Translations under genes and position numbers: made by a program
Virus record (IMG/VR): IMGVR_UViG_3300032238_001543
Span: 1 to 49,434 of that record
DNA from: a virus
Direction: 5' to 3' (one strand)
Length of the DNA stretch: 49,434 nt
The notes under the pieces: generated by a model
The model's database searches: none
Seen by the model: only the letters and a program-made list of their open reading frames with translations
Told to the model about the DNA's origin: nothing
Shown here: positions 37,427-45,268 of the stretch, in pieces
Numbering within the stretch: the stretch's first letter is position 1
Layout of the letters: every line of letters begins with the position of its first letter

Positions 37427-37887
37427 CGCAGGTACAGCTCGCTGTTGAGTGGTAATGGTCCGACGAGTTGGCGGGTCAGGGTGCGGCCGGGGAAGGCGGA
37501 GCCGACGCTGTCGACGGCGGAGCGGTAGCGCAGCTCAATGGTCGTCTCGCTGAAGCTGGCACCGAGGCCGATGTAGTAGTCGGTGGTTGTGGAGGTGATC
37601 GCACCGGCGCCGGTCAGCCAGGCTGAGGTCAGCTGGAGCTGGCTGAGGCGGTTGCCGTCACCGGCCTCGACTAGGCGTAGGGCGTAGTCGACGTTGGGGA
37701 AGAGGACCTGCAGCTGTTGGTTGTCCCCGTTGAGGGTGGCGAGGGCACCTTCGGCGCGGAAGGGGGCGAAGTCGTAGGGCTCGCTGAGGTAGGTGCTACT
37801 GGTGCCGATGAAGTAGTTCTGGTAGCGGTGGACGTTGCCGGTGCTGGTGGTGAGTTTGAAGTATTGGGCGATGCGGATTTCGCTCAT
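37423..37887 (-). CDS. Minor tail protein (gpL-like position), 154 aa
   Basis: A 154-residue beta-rich protein (MSEIRIAQYFKLTTSTGNVHRYQNYFIGTSSTYLSEPYDFAPFRAEGALATLNGDN..., RLVEAGDGNRLSQLQLTSAWLTG). It occupies the place of lambda gpL/DUF2163-type proteins, which plug the tail tube to the tip. I recall close relatives in cyanosiphoviruses. No cysteines suggestive of an iron-sulfur site are present, unlike lambda gpL. It overlaps the next gene by 4 bp. Confidence 0.6.
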   Translation of the reverse strand: MSEIRIAQYFKLTTSTGNVHRYQNYFIGTSSTYLSEPYDFAPFRAEGALATLNGDNQQLQVLFPNVDYALRLVEAGDGNRLSQLQLTSAWLTGAGAITSTTTDYYIGLGASFSETTIELRYRSAVDSVGSAFPGRTLTRQLVGPLPLNSELYLR

Positions 37888-38276
37888 CAGAAGTCCTGCT
37901 CACCGACGAGGTTGATCGTGATGGTGCTGATGCCGTTGTAGACGGACTCAACTTCTGGTGGGCCGGCGTACTCCCACTTGATGCCGGTGGGGGATTGGAC
38001 GCGGGTGGTGAGGTCGCTGGACATGCCGGCGAAGAGGGCGGCCGGCAGGGTGAAGCGCTCGAAACCGCCGGAGGTCAAGGTGTAGTGGTCGAGTAGTTGG
38101 ACGGTGATGTCGTCGGTGATGTTGGTGTAGCTGAGGCGGAGTTCGTAGCCCGTGGGGCGGTTGCCGAAGCTGCGTTTGGTGGTGGCGCCGGAGAGGGCGC
38201 GGTACGTCTTGGTTGGGTATGCGCCCAGCTTGAATTGGCGGTCGGATGGCTTCAGGTTGGGGAACTGGTCAGCCAT
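37887..38276 (-). CDS. Minor tail protein (gpM-like), 129 aa
   Basis: A 129-residue protein: FPNLKPSDRQFKLGAYPTKTYRALSGATTKRSFGNRPTGYELRLSYTNITDDITVQLLDHY, then RFTLPAALFAGMSSDLTTRVQSPTGIKWEYAGPPEVESVYNGISTITINLVGE. It resembles the 'phage minor tail protein / gpM' class located directly after the tape measure and forming the distal tail protein or plug. It abuts the tape-measure stop. Confidence is moderate, from position and fold. Confidence 0.65.
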   Translation of the reverse strand: MADQFPNLKPSDRQFKLGAYPTKTYRALSGATTKRSFGNRPTGYELRLSYTNITDDITVQLLDHYTLTSGGFERFTLPAALFAGMSSDLTTRVQSPTGIKWEYAGPPEVESVYNGISTITINLVGEQDF

Positions 38277-41200
38277 TAGCGCAGCCCCACACGGTTACGG
38301 GTTGATGGGCTTTGTTGCAGTTTATAGAGGGTCATTGACATGCCTCGTTTGGCGCCGTCGCGGGAGGCTTGGCGGCGGGTGGCGGCCATGGCGGCTTCGA
38401 GTTGGTCGCGGCTGACGTATTCGACGCCGCCGATGTTGGTGCTCTGGAAGCTCATGTTGAGGACGGGGCTGCCGCCGCTGGTGCCGGGGCCGGCGCCCAT
38501 GGCGGCGCGAAGGTCGTTGGTGGGGACTACGGAGCCGCCGGTGCCGGGGACGAAGAGTTCGGGGCCGCGTTCGCCGACGACGTAGGGCGAGCTTCCGGTG
38601 ACAGGACCGCCGGCTGCGCGGAACTGGAAGGGACCGGCGCCGGTGAAGAGGCCGCCTCCGGCGAAGGCTTTGGTGGGGGCGCCGGCGCCGAACATGCCGC
38701 TGGGGTTGCCTCCGCCGCCTCCGCCTCCGCCGCCGAGCCCGGCAAAGAGTTTGGCGATGCCGATGGCGACGTAGGTGGCGATCATTTGTTGGGCGGCACT
38801 GGCCAGGGCTTGGCCGACTCCCTGCAGGAATTGGGCGAAGACCTGCTTGGCGTTTTGGGTGCCGTTGACGAGGGAGGCGACGCCGGTGGTCATGGCTTCG
38901 CCCATGGCGTTGCCGACGCCTTGCCAGACGTCCTGCAGTTGGGTGGCTAGGCGGACTTGTTGTTGGAGGGCGTCTACTGCCGCTGCCTGTTTCAATACCT
39001 CCTGGGCATAGGAGCTTTCAAGGGATAGGCCCTCGCGCAAGAGGGTGTTGCGGGCGCGCTGGACTTCCGTGAGCTGGCCGTAGGGCGATTGGGCTTCGAG
39101 GAGGGTGTCCTGCAGTTCGATGTATTTGGTGTTGAGTTCGGTGAGGAGGTCGGTGTTGGTGCGGATCTCATCGCTTGTGGCGGAAAGGGCGGGGATGCTG
39201 TCGATGAACCCCTGCAGCAACTGTTGGGCGGCGCTGTTTTGGGTCTCCTTCTTGAGTTCGCCAAGTTGGGTCAGGAGGTCGGTGAGGGCGGCGTTGCGGT
39301 TGGTGGCTTCGGTGGATTGGGTGCCAATGCCCTTGCCTTGGAGTGCGTCCCACACCTGTTGGGCGTCGTTGGCGGCTTTTTGGAGGGGCTTGTCTAGGAC
39401 CTCGGTCAGCTGCGTCTTCAGCTGTTCGAGGTTTCCAGCTTTGACGAGGTCTAGTAGGGCGGTGCGGGCGGCTTGCAGGTTGCCGAGGAGTTCGGTGCCG
39501 CGAGCGGAGGTGGCGTCAGCACCGGCGGTTGAGACGCCGTAGCGGGGGGCGCCCGCCACTTGCTTAAGTTGCGCGGGGGCCTGCAGGCTTTCGACGGCGG
39601 TGATGCGGCCTTTGACTCCGTTGTAGGTGTCGACACTGGCTTGTCGCAGTGCCGGTGGGGCGCTGAGGTCGCGTGATGCGATAGCCAGTTCGTCGGCCAG
39701 CATCTTGAGCTTGATGACCGCGATCTGTTTCTCGATGTTGAAGCGGCGTGTGTCGTTGTCCTCGTTGGCGCGGCGGACGCCTTTGTTGATTTCGGCGATG
39801 CGTTTGGCGTTGTCTTCGTTGAGGCGGGCGACCTGCTGGGCGACCTGGATCTTGTACTGCTCGGTTTCGATGCTGATGCGCTGGATTTCGAGTTGGGTGT
39901 CGCGCTTCTGTTGGTCGATTTGGTTTTGGACTTCCAGCTCACGCTCTAGGTAGTTGGCGACCGCACCGGCGGCGGAAGACACTTGGTCGTTGGTGAAGCC
40001 GCTGCGGAGGCCAATGTTGCTATTGCGTAGTGACTGCAGGCGGATCTCGGCTTGGGTGCTTAGGAGTTCGTTTTCGCGTTGGAGGTTGGTGAGGCGCTGT
40101 TGGGTGATGCGGTCCTCAATGCCGCGGCGGAGGTCGGCGATGGTGCGCTCGCTGGTTTGGATCAGCTCGTAGCGCTGTTGGTCGGTGTCGAGTTGGGCGC
40201 GGGCTTGGTTGCGTACCTGTGCGGATAGGCCGCGGGCGGTGTCGAGAGCCTCTAGCTGTTTGCCGAGGGTGGTGACCAGTTCCTCACGGATCTGTTTGGC
40301 GCTCAGGCGGATCTTGACCGGCGGGAGGGATTTTTCGGCTTCGGCGATGGCCTTTTCCATGCCCTGGCGGATCTTGCCGGGGTCGAGTCCCAGGGTGCTG
40401 TTGGGGCTGAGGCTGAAGCGGGTGGTGGCGTTGTTGAGGCTGAAGCGGGTGGTGGCGTTGTTGAGGCGGTCGGCGGCGGTGGTGTTGCCGTTACGGCGCA
40501 GGGCGGAGGAGACCTGGGCGGCGCGGCCGAAGGATGCCTGGGCGCCGACCACGTCGGCGAAGCGGTTTTGGGTGGCGGCGATTGGCCCGGCGGCGAGGGC
40601 CTGCGTCTGCACGCCGAGTTGTGCGAAGGCTCGGCCGAGACGGTCGCTGGCGGAGCCGGCGGCGAGAAGCGCTTCAACCCCGTTGGTGCCGACGCTGCGG
40701 GCGAAGTCCTCTTGGGCGCGGGCGGATGCGGTGGCGGCGAAGCCGGATTCCTGCAGTTTTTCAATCTCACGCTCAAGTGCCTTGCTGGAGATCAGCGAGG
40801 CTTCCTTGAGGGCGTCGAAGGCGTGGGTGGGATCGGCGAGGGCTTTGCCGAGGTCTGTGGCCTTTGTGATGAACTGGTCGATGGCTTGGCCGATGGCGCC
40901 ACCGAGGATTTGGCCGCCAAAGCCGCTGCCGACAAAGGAGCCGCCGGCGGCGCCGAGGACGCTGCCGGGGCCGCCGCCGAAGAGGAGGGGGAAGCCGACG
41001 CCGAGGGCGAGGGATTCGGTGCGTTTAGCGAGGTCTTCGCCGCGGCGTTTTTGGTTGCGGAGGTCGGCGACACGAGAACGACGGTCGAGTTGGCCGTTTG
41101 CCACGCGCTGCTCGGCCGCGTATTGCTTCAGTAGCAGGGCGTTGCGTTCGCGGGCTACGGCGATGGAACGCTCGTCGATGGTCTGTTGCTGGCGTTTGGC

Positions 41201-42481
41201 GGCGGTGATTGAGGTTTCGGTGCGCAGGGTTTGGGCTTGGAAGCCCAGGATGGTGCGCTCCGATTTGGCGATGGCGTCGGCTGCGGCGGCTCGCATGGTG
41301 GCCTGCGCGTTCAGCATCGACCGGTATTGGGGCGAAGCTGTGACGCTGTTGCCGCCGGGGAATAGTTCTCCGCGGGCGGGGACTTGGTTCAGGCCGTAGT
41401 TGCTGCCGGTTTGGCGGGCTTCTAGGGCGAGGATCTCGGCGCTGCGTTGGCGGGCGATGTCCGCGCTTTGACGGTTTTGGCGAAACTCTTCGAGGCGGCC
41501 GCGGAGCTGATTGGTGTTGCCGAGGCTGCCGGAGCGGCTGGCGCGGGCGATACGGTCGAGGTTGTCGGCCCAGCGATTGGTTTGAGTGGCGACGTCGGCA
41601 GCTAGCCGGTTGTAGTCGGCCAGTTCGGTGTTGATCTGGTGCTGCAGCTGTAGGTCCTTGCGCTGCTGCAGTTCACGGGATTTGAGGAGTGAGGCGCGGC
41701 GGGCGACCTCGGTGTCGCGGACGTCCTGGGGTTGGAGGCCCTGTGCTTTGCGAACAAGGTCGTTGATGGCCTTTTGTTCGCGGACTTGCTGCCGCTGGGT
41801 CTCAACCAGTTGCTCGGCGGAGACGACAGCTTCGGCGGTGGAGGAGTGGAAGGCGCCGCTTTGTTCGACCGCGTAACGGAGTTGGTCGTTGAGTTGGTTG
41901 AGGGTGCTGCCGTCGAGGAGGTCAGCGAAGGTGGCCTTGACGGCGTTCAGCTCCATGTTGAGCTGACCGACGCCCTGAACCGCTCGCGCAATCTTGTTGG
42001 TTGCCTCCCCGCCGATGGCTTTATCTAGGGCTGTTCCAAGGCCGATTGCTGCGGAGGCCGCTTTCCCCACCTGCGGGGCGAAGGCCATTGCCGCTACGGC
42101 CGCGAGGCCGAAGGCGTTGGGGAGCTGGCCGACTTGGTTCAGGATGTCGACAACAACGCCGGGCACTCCGCCCATTGCGCTGTTGATGGAGGTGCCAGCG
42201 GCTACGGCAGCGGCACCCAGCACCCCAAACTTCCCACTTAGCGCTCCTACGGCAGTAGTTAGCTTTCCGGCACCTAGTGCTAGAGCCCCAAATGCACCCC
42301 GAGTTCCAATTCCTTTGATGGAACTACTTAGTTGATCTATTTGACGCTGTGTTTTACCGAAGTCGAGGGTTAGGCCGCCTTTCTTCTGCAGGTCCTCCAG
42401 CTGACCTGCCAGCTTTTTAACAGTCGCTTCGGCTTGCTTGCTATTTGCAAATAGTCTTATATCGGCTTCGTAGGTTGCCAA
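38276..42481 (-). CDS. Tail tape measure protein, 1401 aa
   Basis: Sets tail length by spanning the tube during assembly. The 1401 residues would predict a tail of roughly 0.2 micrometre at about 0.15 nm per residue. Helical and coiled-coil segments dominate (LAGQLEDLQKKGG, ETQRQQVREQKAINDLVRKAQG, YELIQTSERTIADLRRGIEDRITQQRL). A Gly-rich hydrophobic segment about residue 495-535 (GVGFPLLFGGGPGSVLGAAGGSF) is membrane-active in type. A C-terminal Gly-rich linker precedes GGPVTGSSPYVVGERGPELFVPG, the common tape-measure C-domain. The start is a TTG at 42481. A 27-bp tandem repeat duplicates LNNATTRFS. Confidence 0.88.
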   Translation of the reverse strand: MATYEADIRLFANSKQAEATVKKLAGQLEDLQKKGGLTLDFGKTQRQIDQLSSSIKGIGTRGAFGALALGAGKLTTAVGALSGKFGVLGAAAVAAGTSINSAMGGVPGVVVDILNQVGQLPNAFGLAAVAAMAFAPQVGKAASAAIGLGTALDKAIGGEATNKIARAVQGVGQLNMELNAVKATFADLLDGSTLNQLNDQLRYAVEQSGAFHSSTAEAVVSAEQLVETQRQQVREQKAINDLVRKAQGLQPQDVRDTEVARRASLLKSRELQQRKDLQLQHQINTELADYNRLAADVATQTNRWADNLDRIARASRSGSLGNTNQLRGRLEEFRQNRQSADIARQRSAEILALEARQTGSNYGLNQVPARGELFPGGNSVTASPQYRSMLNAQATMRAAAADAIAKSERTILGFQAQTLRTETSITAAKRQQQTIDERSIAVARERNALLLKQYAAEQRVANGQLDRRSRVADLRNQKRRGEDLAKRTESLALGVGFPLLFGGGPGSVLGAAGGSFVGSGFGGQILGGAIGQAIDQFITKATDLGKALADPTHAFDALKEASLISSKALEREIEKLQESGFAATASARAQEDFARSVGTNGVEALLAAGSASDRLGRAFAQLGVQTQALAAGPIAATQNRFADVVGAQASFGRAAQVSSALRRNGNTTAADRLNNATTRFSLNNATTRFSLSPNSTLGLDPGKIRQGMEKAIAEAEKSLPPVKIRLSAKQIREELVTTLGKQLEALDTARGLSAQVRNQARAQLDTDQQRYELIQTSERTIADLRRGIEDRITQQRLTNLQRENELLSTQAEIRLQSLRNSNIGLRSGFTNDQVSSAAGAVANYLERELEVQNQIDQQKRDTQLEIQRISIETEQYKIQVAQQVARLNEDNAKRIAEINKGVRRANEDNDTRRFNIEKQIAVIKLKMLADELAIASRDLSAPPALRQASVDTYNGVKGRITAVESLQAPAQLKQVAGAPRYGVSTAGADATSARGTELLGNLQAARTALLDLVKAGNLEQLKTQLTEVLDKPLQKAANDAQQVWDALQGKGIGTQSTEATNRNAALTDLLTQLGELKKETQNSAAQQLLQGFIDSIPALSATSDEIRTNTDLLTELNTKYIELQDTLLEAQSPYGQLTEVQRARNTLLREGLSLESSYAQEVLKQAAAVDALQQQVRLATQLQDVWQGVGNAMGEAMTTGVASLVNGTQNAKQVFAQFLQGVGQALASAAQQMIATYVAIGIAKLFAGLGGGGGGGGGNPSGMFGAGAPTKAFAGGGLFTGAGPFQFRAAGGPVTGSSPYVVGERGPELFVPGTGGSVVPTNDLRAAMGAGPGTSGGSPVLNMSFQSTNIGGVEYVSRDQLEAAMAATRRQASRDGAKRGMSMTLYKLQQSPSTRNRVGLR
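40413..40466 (-). repeat. 27-bp tandem duplication inside the tape measure gene
   Basis: Two identical 27-bp units occur back to back (40413-40439 and 40440-40466; each starts CTGAAGCGGGTGG and ends GTTGTTGAGG on the plus strand). Being 9 codons long, the duplication keeps frame and repeats the peptide LNNATTRFS. Perfect identity suggests a recent slippage event. Confidence 0.9.
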
Positions 42482-42489
42482 AGCAGGGC

Positions 42490-42502
42490 TACGCCATCAC
42501 GT
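42490..42502. promoter_or_regulatory. 8-bp-phased repeat upstream of tape measure gene
   Basis: TACGC (42490) and CACGT (42498) are exactly 8 bp apart, beginning 9 bp upstream of the TTG at 42481. The site GCTACGCCATCACGTA is nearly identical to the one at 43068 (GCTACGCAATCACGTA), so the two late-gene sites are true repeats. Confidence 0.5.
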
Positions 42503-42531
42503 AATGGCAGTCTATCGGCGTCGGGCCTGGG

Positions 42532-42723
42532 CTACCGGCGGCGTTTGGCTTTGTCGAGTTCGCGCTGTTGTTCGTCGTTGAGGACGCCGAAGTAGCAGGA
42601 CCAGCCGATTACTTCCTCAGGGGTCATGCGCTCACGTAGGTCCGCGAGCGTCATGCCGAGTTCTTTGGCGACGCCGAATTGGAGGAGGAGCCAGTTGTCC
42701 TTAGCTAGTTGCGCCTTTAGGGC
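42532..42723 (-). CDS. Tail assembly chaperone, frameshift extension (gpT-like)
   Basis: A 63-codon frame with no start codon of its own, read as the C-terminal extension of the upstream chaperone after a +1 slip. It begins ALKAQLAKDNWLLLQFGV, continues LGMTLADLRERMTPEEVIGW, and ends LDKAKRRR. The 'LLLQfgvakeLGmtladlrermTpeEv..W..yf' pattern is the usual T-part of siphovirus G/GT chaperones, which bind the tape measure during assembly. It lies between chaperone and tape measure, exactly as in lambda. The fused product would be 177 aa. Confidence 0.7.
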   Translation of the reverse strand, partial: ALKAQLAKDNWLLLQFGVAKELGMTLADLRERMTPEEVIGWSCYFGVLNDEQQRELDKAKRRR

Positions 42724-43066
42724 TTTTGGGGTCGAGGGGCTCGTCGTCCTCCTTCAGTAGGGCCAGCATCAGTTTCTGCAGGTCGCCGTCATCGACTTCG
42801 TTTTTCAGGACGGCGATGTCGCCGGGGCTGAAGAGGCGTTGGCCGCCTTCGTCGAGGGCCTTGAGGACTAGGAGTTGGAGAGCGAAGGCGTTGGCGTCGT
42901 CGGAGCCGGCTTCGCGTTGGGCGCGTTCGCGCTCGGCCATCACCAGCTTGTAGTGCCAGAAGCTGAAGGTGGAGCCGTCACTCAGTTGCACCTCTTTTTT
43001 GAGCAGGCGGCGATCGGCTGCCTTGATCAGGCGGTCGATGGCGCGGGCTGAGGTGGCCGCAGGCAT
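42701..43066 (-). CDS. Tail assembly chaperone (gpG-like), 121 aa
   Basis: A 121-residue soluble helical protein (start MPAATSARAIDRLIKAADRRLLKKEVQLSDGSTFSFWHYKL), in the standard place between the tail tube and the tape measure. It carries FALQLLVLKALDEGGQRLFSPGDIAVLKNEVDDGDLQKLMLALL and ends DPKSPKGATS. Near its 3' end the codons CCC AAA AGC (42730-42722) allow a +1 slip onto the 63-codon downstream frame. Chaperones of this type coat the tape measure in two forms at a fixed ratio. The ATG lies only 4 bp after a phased repeat, with no Shine-Dalgarno sequence. Confidence 0.75.
   Translation of the reverse strand: MPAATSARAIDRLIKAADRRLLKKEVQLSDGSTFSFWHYKLVMAERERAQREAGSDDANAFALQLLVLKALDEGGQRLFSPGDIAVLKNEVDDGDLQKLMLALLKEDDEPLDPKSPKGATS
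42724..42730 (-). other. Programmed +1 frameshift site (CCC AAA A)
   Basis: Read on the minus strand, the zero frame is GAC CCC AAA AGC. Slipping forward one base re-pairs tRNA-Pro from CCC to CCA, or tRNA-Lys from AAA to AAA, and enters the open 63-codon frame. A -1 slip would hit a stop four codons later. A +1 shift at a CCC codon is known in the tail genes of Listeria phage PSA. Confidence 0.6.
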
Positions 43067-43069
43067 AGC

Positions 43070-43090
43070 TACGCAATCACGTACCTATGC
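43070..43090. promoter_or_regulatory. Three-unit 8-bp-phased repeat upstream of tail chaperone
   Basis: TACGC (43070), CACGT (43078) and TATGC (43086) are in exact 8-bp register, immediately upstream of the ATG at 43066. The site lies directly after the terminator at 43117-43143 in the direction of transcription. A terminator followed by a phased site is the arrangement expected of a new transcription start or operator. Confidence 0.55.
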
Positions 43091-43116
43091 AGTGTAGGGC
43101 CGACGTGTTGACGTAG

Positions 43117-43143
43117 AAAAGCCCCCGCTGGAGGGCGGGGGCT
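43117..43143 (-). terminator. Terminator after the tail tube gene
   Basis: On the minus strand, GCCCCCGC (43142-43135), loop CCTCCA, and GCGGGGGC (43128-43121) are followed by TTTT (43120-43117). It stands 22 bp downstream of the tail tube stop. It would lower expression of the chaperone relative to the abundant tube protein. Confidence 0.7.
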
Positions 43144-43164
43144 GGGGTGCCGGAGCGGGTGGGC

Positions 43165-43935
43165 TCAGGAGGCGGCGAAGTCGAAGGAGACGCTGTCGGC
43201 GGGGCGGAACTTCACCGCAACGCTTTGGGCGTTGTCGGGGTCGATGGCCATGGAGGCGCTGGTGAGTACCGCGTTCATGGCGATGGAGCGGGAGCTGGCG
43301 TCGGAGACGGTGCCGGCGCTCAGAACGCGGTCGGTGTAGAGCTTGAAGGCGCAGCCGACCTGTTTGCGTTGGAGGACGTCCTCGATCATCCGGTTGCTGA
43401 GGGCGGCGTCTTCGTCGGTCATGTAGACCGTGGCGGAGCCGCTGCCGTCGGCGAAGCCGGCGATGTAGGTCTTGAAGGGCGCGTATTGGCCGGGGGTTTG
43501 GCCGATGGTGGTGACGTCGATTTCGGACCTGCTGACTTCAAAGCTCCAGTCGCGTACTTGCCCGACGACGGCGAAGTCGGCGTACTCCACCTGGAAGGCG
43601 TTGGGGGTTGCGGCGGTGCCTGTGGTGGTCAGGGTCACCGAGCTACCACCGGCTGTGGCGGACACCTTCAACACGCCGGTGGCGGGGGTGTAGGTGATCA
43701 CGTAGTAGGTGGTGCCGGCGGTGAGGCCAGCGGGAAGGGTGCCGGTGCCGGTGCCGCCGGCTTGGGCGTTCACCACGCTGAACTTGACGGGGTCGCCGAC
43801 TTTGAAGTTCAGGTAGCTGTCAATCACCATTTCGCCGGAGGCGGTGGTGACGTTGGCGGGGCGGAAGTTGCCCAGGGTGCCGGCTGGCTTGTAGTACAGA
43901 GCGCCGGACGTACCGGAAAGGACGGTTACGGTCAT
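43165..43935 (-). CDS. Major tail tube protein
   Basis: A 256-residue tube subunit that stacks as hexamers around the tape measure. The core FAVVGQVRDWSFEVSRSEIDVTTIGQTPGQYAPFKTYIAGFADGSGSATVYMTDED is the tube-fold signature. It is followed by GCAFKLYTDRVLSAGTVSDASSRSIAMNAVLTSASMAIDPDNAQSVAVKFRP. An N-terminal insert of about 90 residues (VNAQAGGTGTGTLPAGLTAGTTYYVITYTPATGVLKVSATAGGSS) looks like a surface-exposed repeat domain such as those decorating tails. It is followed by a terminator, as expected for a highly expressed gene. Confidence 0.82.
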   Translation of the reverse strand: MTVTVLSGTSGALYYKPAGTLGNFRPANVTTASGEMVIDSYLNFKVGDPVKFSVVNAQAGGTGTGTLPAGLTAGTTYYVITYTPATGVLKVSATAGGSSVTLTTTGTAATPNAFQVEYADFAVVGQVRDWSFEVSRSEIDVTTIGQTPGQYAPFKTYIAGFADGSGSATVYMTDEDAALSNRMIEDVLQRKQVGCAFKLYTDRVLSAGTVSDASSRSIAMNAVLTSASMAIDPDNAQSVAVKFRPADSVSFDFAAS

Positions 43936-44001
43936 GGGTGGTGCCTAGGGAAACAGCTTTTGGGGGCGCTGTGGTGGGGGCACGGCGGGCACAGCCCGGC
44001 T

Positions 44002-44436
44002 CTACGCAGTGTAACGGGCTTGCACTGGCACACTCAGCCGCGTCAGGTAGTGCGGGCGGCCTTCGAGGGCGAAGAATGCGGGGCCGGTGATGGGGCCGAT
44101 GGAGCCGCGGACGTTGTTAATGGCGGTGCCCTGGGTGGCGTTCATCGCAGAAAGTGTGGTGATCGCGGTTTCGATCAGCGTCTGTCCGCGGCCGGGGCCG
44201 ACGCCTTTGGGGCTAAAGCACTCCACGACGAGGGAGCCGCGGTGCCATGACAAGGAGTTGGTGATCGTGGGCTCCGTGATGAGGCCGAAGGTCAGGAACA
44301 GCACCACGAAGTCGGTTGTGGCGTCGGGGGTGGTGATGGTTTGGTTGTCGATGTAGACGGGGACGGGGGGTGTGAGGGCGGAGTAGGCCGTGAAGAGGGG
44401 GACCTCGAAAAAGGCGCGGATGGCTTGGAGAGTCAT
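44002..44436 (-). CDS. Tail terminator / completion protein, 144 aa
   Basis: A 144-residue protein: MTLQAIRAFFEVPLFTAYSALTPPVPVYIDNQTITTPDATTDFVVLFLTFGLITEPTITNSLSWHRGSLVVECFSPKGVGPGRGQTLIETAI..., ending FALEGRPHYLTRLSVPVQARYTA. It matches DUF4128-type tail terminators (gpU-like) that cap the tube before joining the head. A frame extending back to 44754 is a shadow; the ATG at 44436 overlaps the preceding gene by 4 bp. It precedes the tail tube gene, the usual order. Confidence 0.7.
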   Translation of the reverse strand: MTLQAIRAFFEVPLFTAYSALTPPVPVYIDNQTITTPDATTDFVVLFLTFGLITEPTITNSLSWHRGSLVVECFSPKGVGPGRGQTLIETAITTLSAMNATQGTAINNVRGSIGPITGPAFFALEGRPHYLTRLSVPVQARYTA

Positions 44437-44888
44437 TTGAAGCCGAGGCTGCGGAGAGCGCGGTTGGTGGCTTGTTGCATGACGCGGAGCTGTTGGCCAC
44501 CTTGGTTGTAGGTCTCGAACCAGCCTTTGGGCACGTAGTTGCGGCTGTTGCCTTCGGCGTTGCGGCCGGGTTCGATGTCCATGGCCTTGGCGCGGTACTC
44601 CATCTGGTTGCCGATGGTGTAGACGTAGGCGGTGCTTTCCTTTTTGGGGGTTGGGACGGTGGCGTAGGTGATGTCGCGGGGCTGGGGTGCTGGGCTGGGG
44701 TCGGCGCCTTTGAGGGTGGCGGGAATGGTGACGTCGCCTTGGCGGACGACCCACTCGTTGGCGAAGTAGCCATCCCAGTAGGGGCTGGCGTCCTGCAGTT
44801 CGCGCACGAGTTGGGTGGCGGAGAGGCGGGCGATTTCGCCACCGGCGAAGATCACGTCGTTGAGGAGGTCTCTGAAGTTCTTGGCCAT
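44433..44888 (-). CDS. Head-tail joining / tail completion protein (HK97 gp10-like)
   Basis: A 151-residue basic protein (MAKNFRDLLNDVIFAGGEIARLSATQLVRELQDASPYWDGYFANEWVV..., then KGWFETYNQGGQQLRVMQQATNRALRSLGFK). The 'tg.f...W.v' pattern, position before the terminator protein and size fit the HK97 gp10/neck class that bridges connector and tail. A sequence-level family match is not certain. It overlaps its downstream neighbour by 4 bp. Confidence 0.65.
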   Translation of the reverse strand: MAKNFRDLLNDVIFAGGEIARLSATQLVRELQDASPYWDGYFANEWVVRQGDVTIPATLKGADPSPAPQPRDITYATVPTPKKESTAYVYTIGNQMEYRAKAMDIEPGRNAEGNSRNYVPKGWFETYNQGGQQLRVMQQATNRALRSLGFK

Positions 44889-44890
44889 GG

Positions 44891-45268
44891 CTATTGGGGC
44901 CTCACGAAGACGATGAACAGCACGGGGGCGTCACCTTCGTAGGTCGTGACGTCGATGACCTTGCCGCGGATGCTGCGGTTGCCGCGGGTAAAGGTGAAGC
45001 TGTCGGCGGTCGTGATGTAGCTGCCGCCGATTTCGGTGGGGGTGATGAGGAGCTTGTAGTCGGTGGTTTGGAGGGTGCCGGTGAGTTCGGCGGCGGTGAC
45101 GCGGGTGATGACGGCTTTGGCGGTGTAGGTGGTGGCGGAGGTGGTGATGGTGCCGGTGGTGGTGTTGTAGTTGGGGGTGCCGGTGGCTTTGTGGAGGGTG
45201 ACCGTGCGGCCCCACTGTTTGAGGAGAGGGCCGGGGAGAGGGCCGAAGGTGGTGTCGATGGTCGTCAT
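44891..45268 (-). CDS. Head closure / neck protein, 125 aa
   Basis: A 125-residue beta-rich protein (TTIDTTFGPLPGPLLKQWGRTVTLHKATGTPNYNTTTGTITTSATTYTAKAVITRVTAAEL..., ending GKVIDVTTYEGDAPVLFIVFVRPQ). The opening 'gpLl..~G..vtl....~.~Yd~ttG~~~~~~~~~~~~av' is typical of SPP1 gp16-like head-closure proteins that form the stopper ring below the portal. The gene order supports this. Its start overlaps the adaptor gene by 4 bp. Confidence 0.7.
   Translation of the reverse strand: MTTIDTTFGPLPGPLLKQWGRTVTLHKATGTPNYNTTTGTITTSATTYTAKAVITRVTAAELTGTLQTTDYKLLITPTEIGGSYITTADSFTFTRGNRSIRGKVIDVTTYEGDAPVLFIVFVRPQ

Noticed and set aside
40185-41399. 404-codon plus-strand frame inside the tape measure gene
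   Set aside because: Arg/Ser/Pro-rich shadow of the tape measure coding strand; no motifs or ribosome-binding site.
42700-42731. -1 frameshift in the tail chaperone gene
   Set aside because: The -1 phase meets a TAA four codons after the CCCAAAA site; only the +1 phase is open for 63 codons.
43940-44001. Terminator between tail terminator and tail tube genes
   Set aside because: A short CGGGC/GCCCG hairpin exists but no T-run follows on the minus strand.
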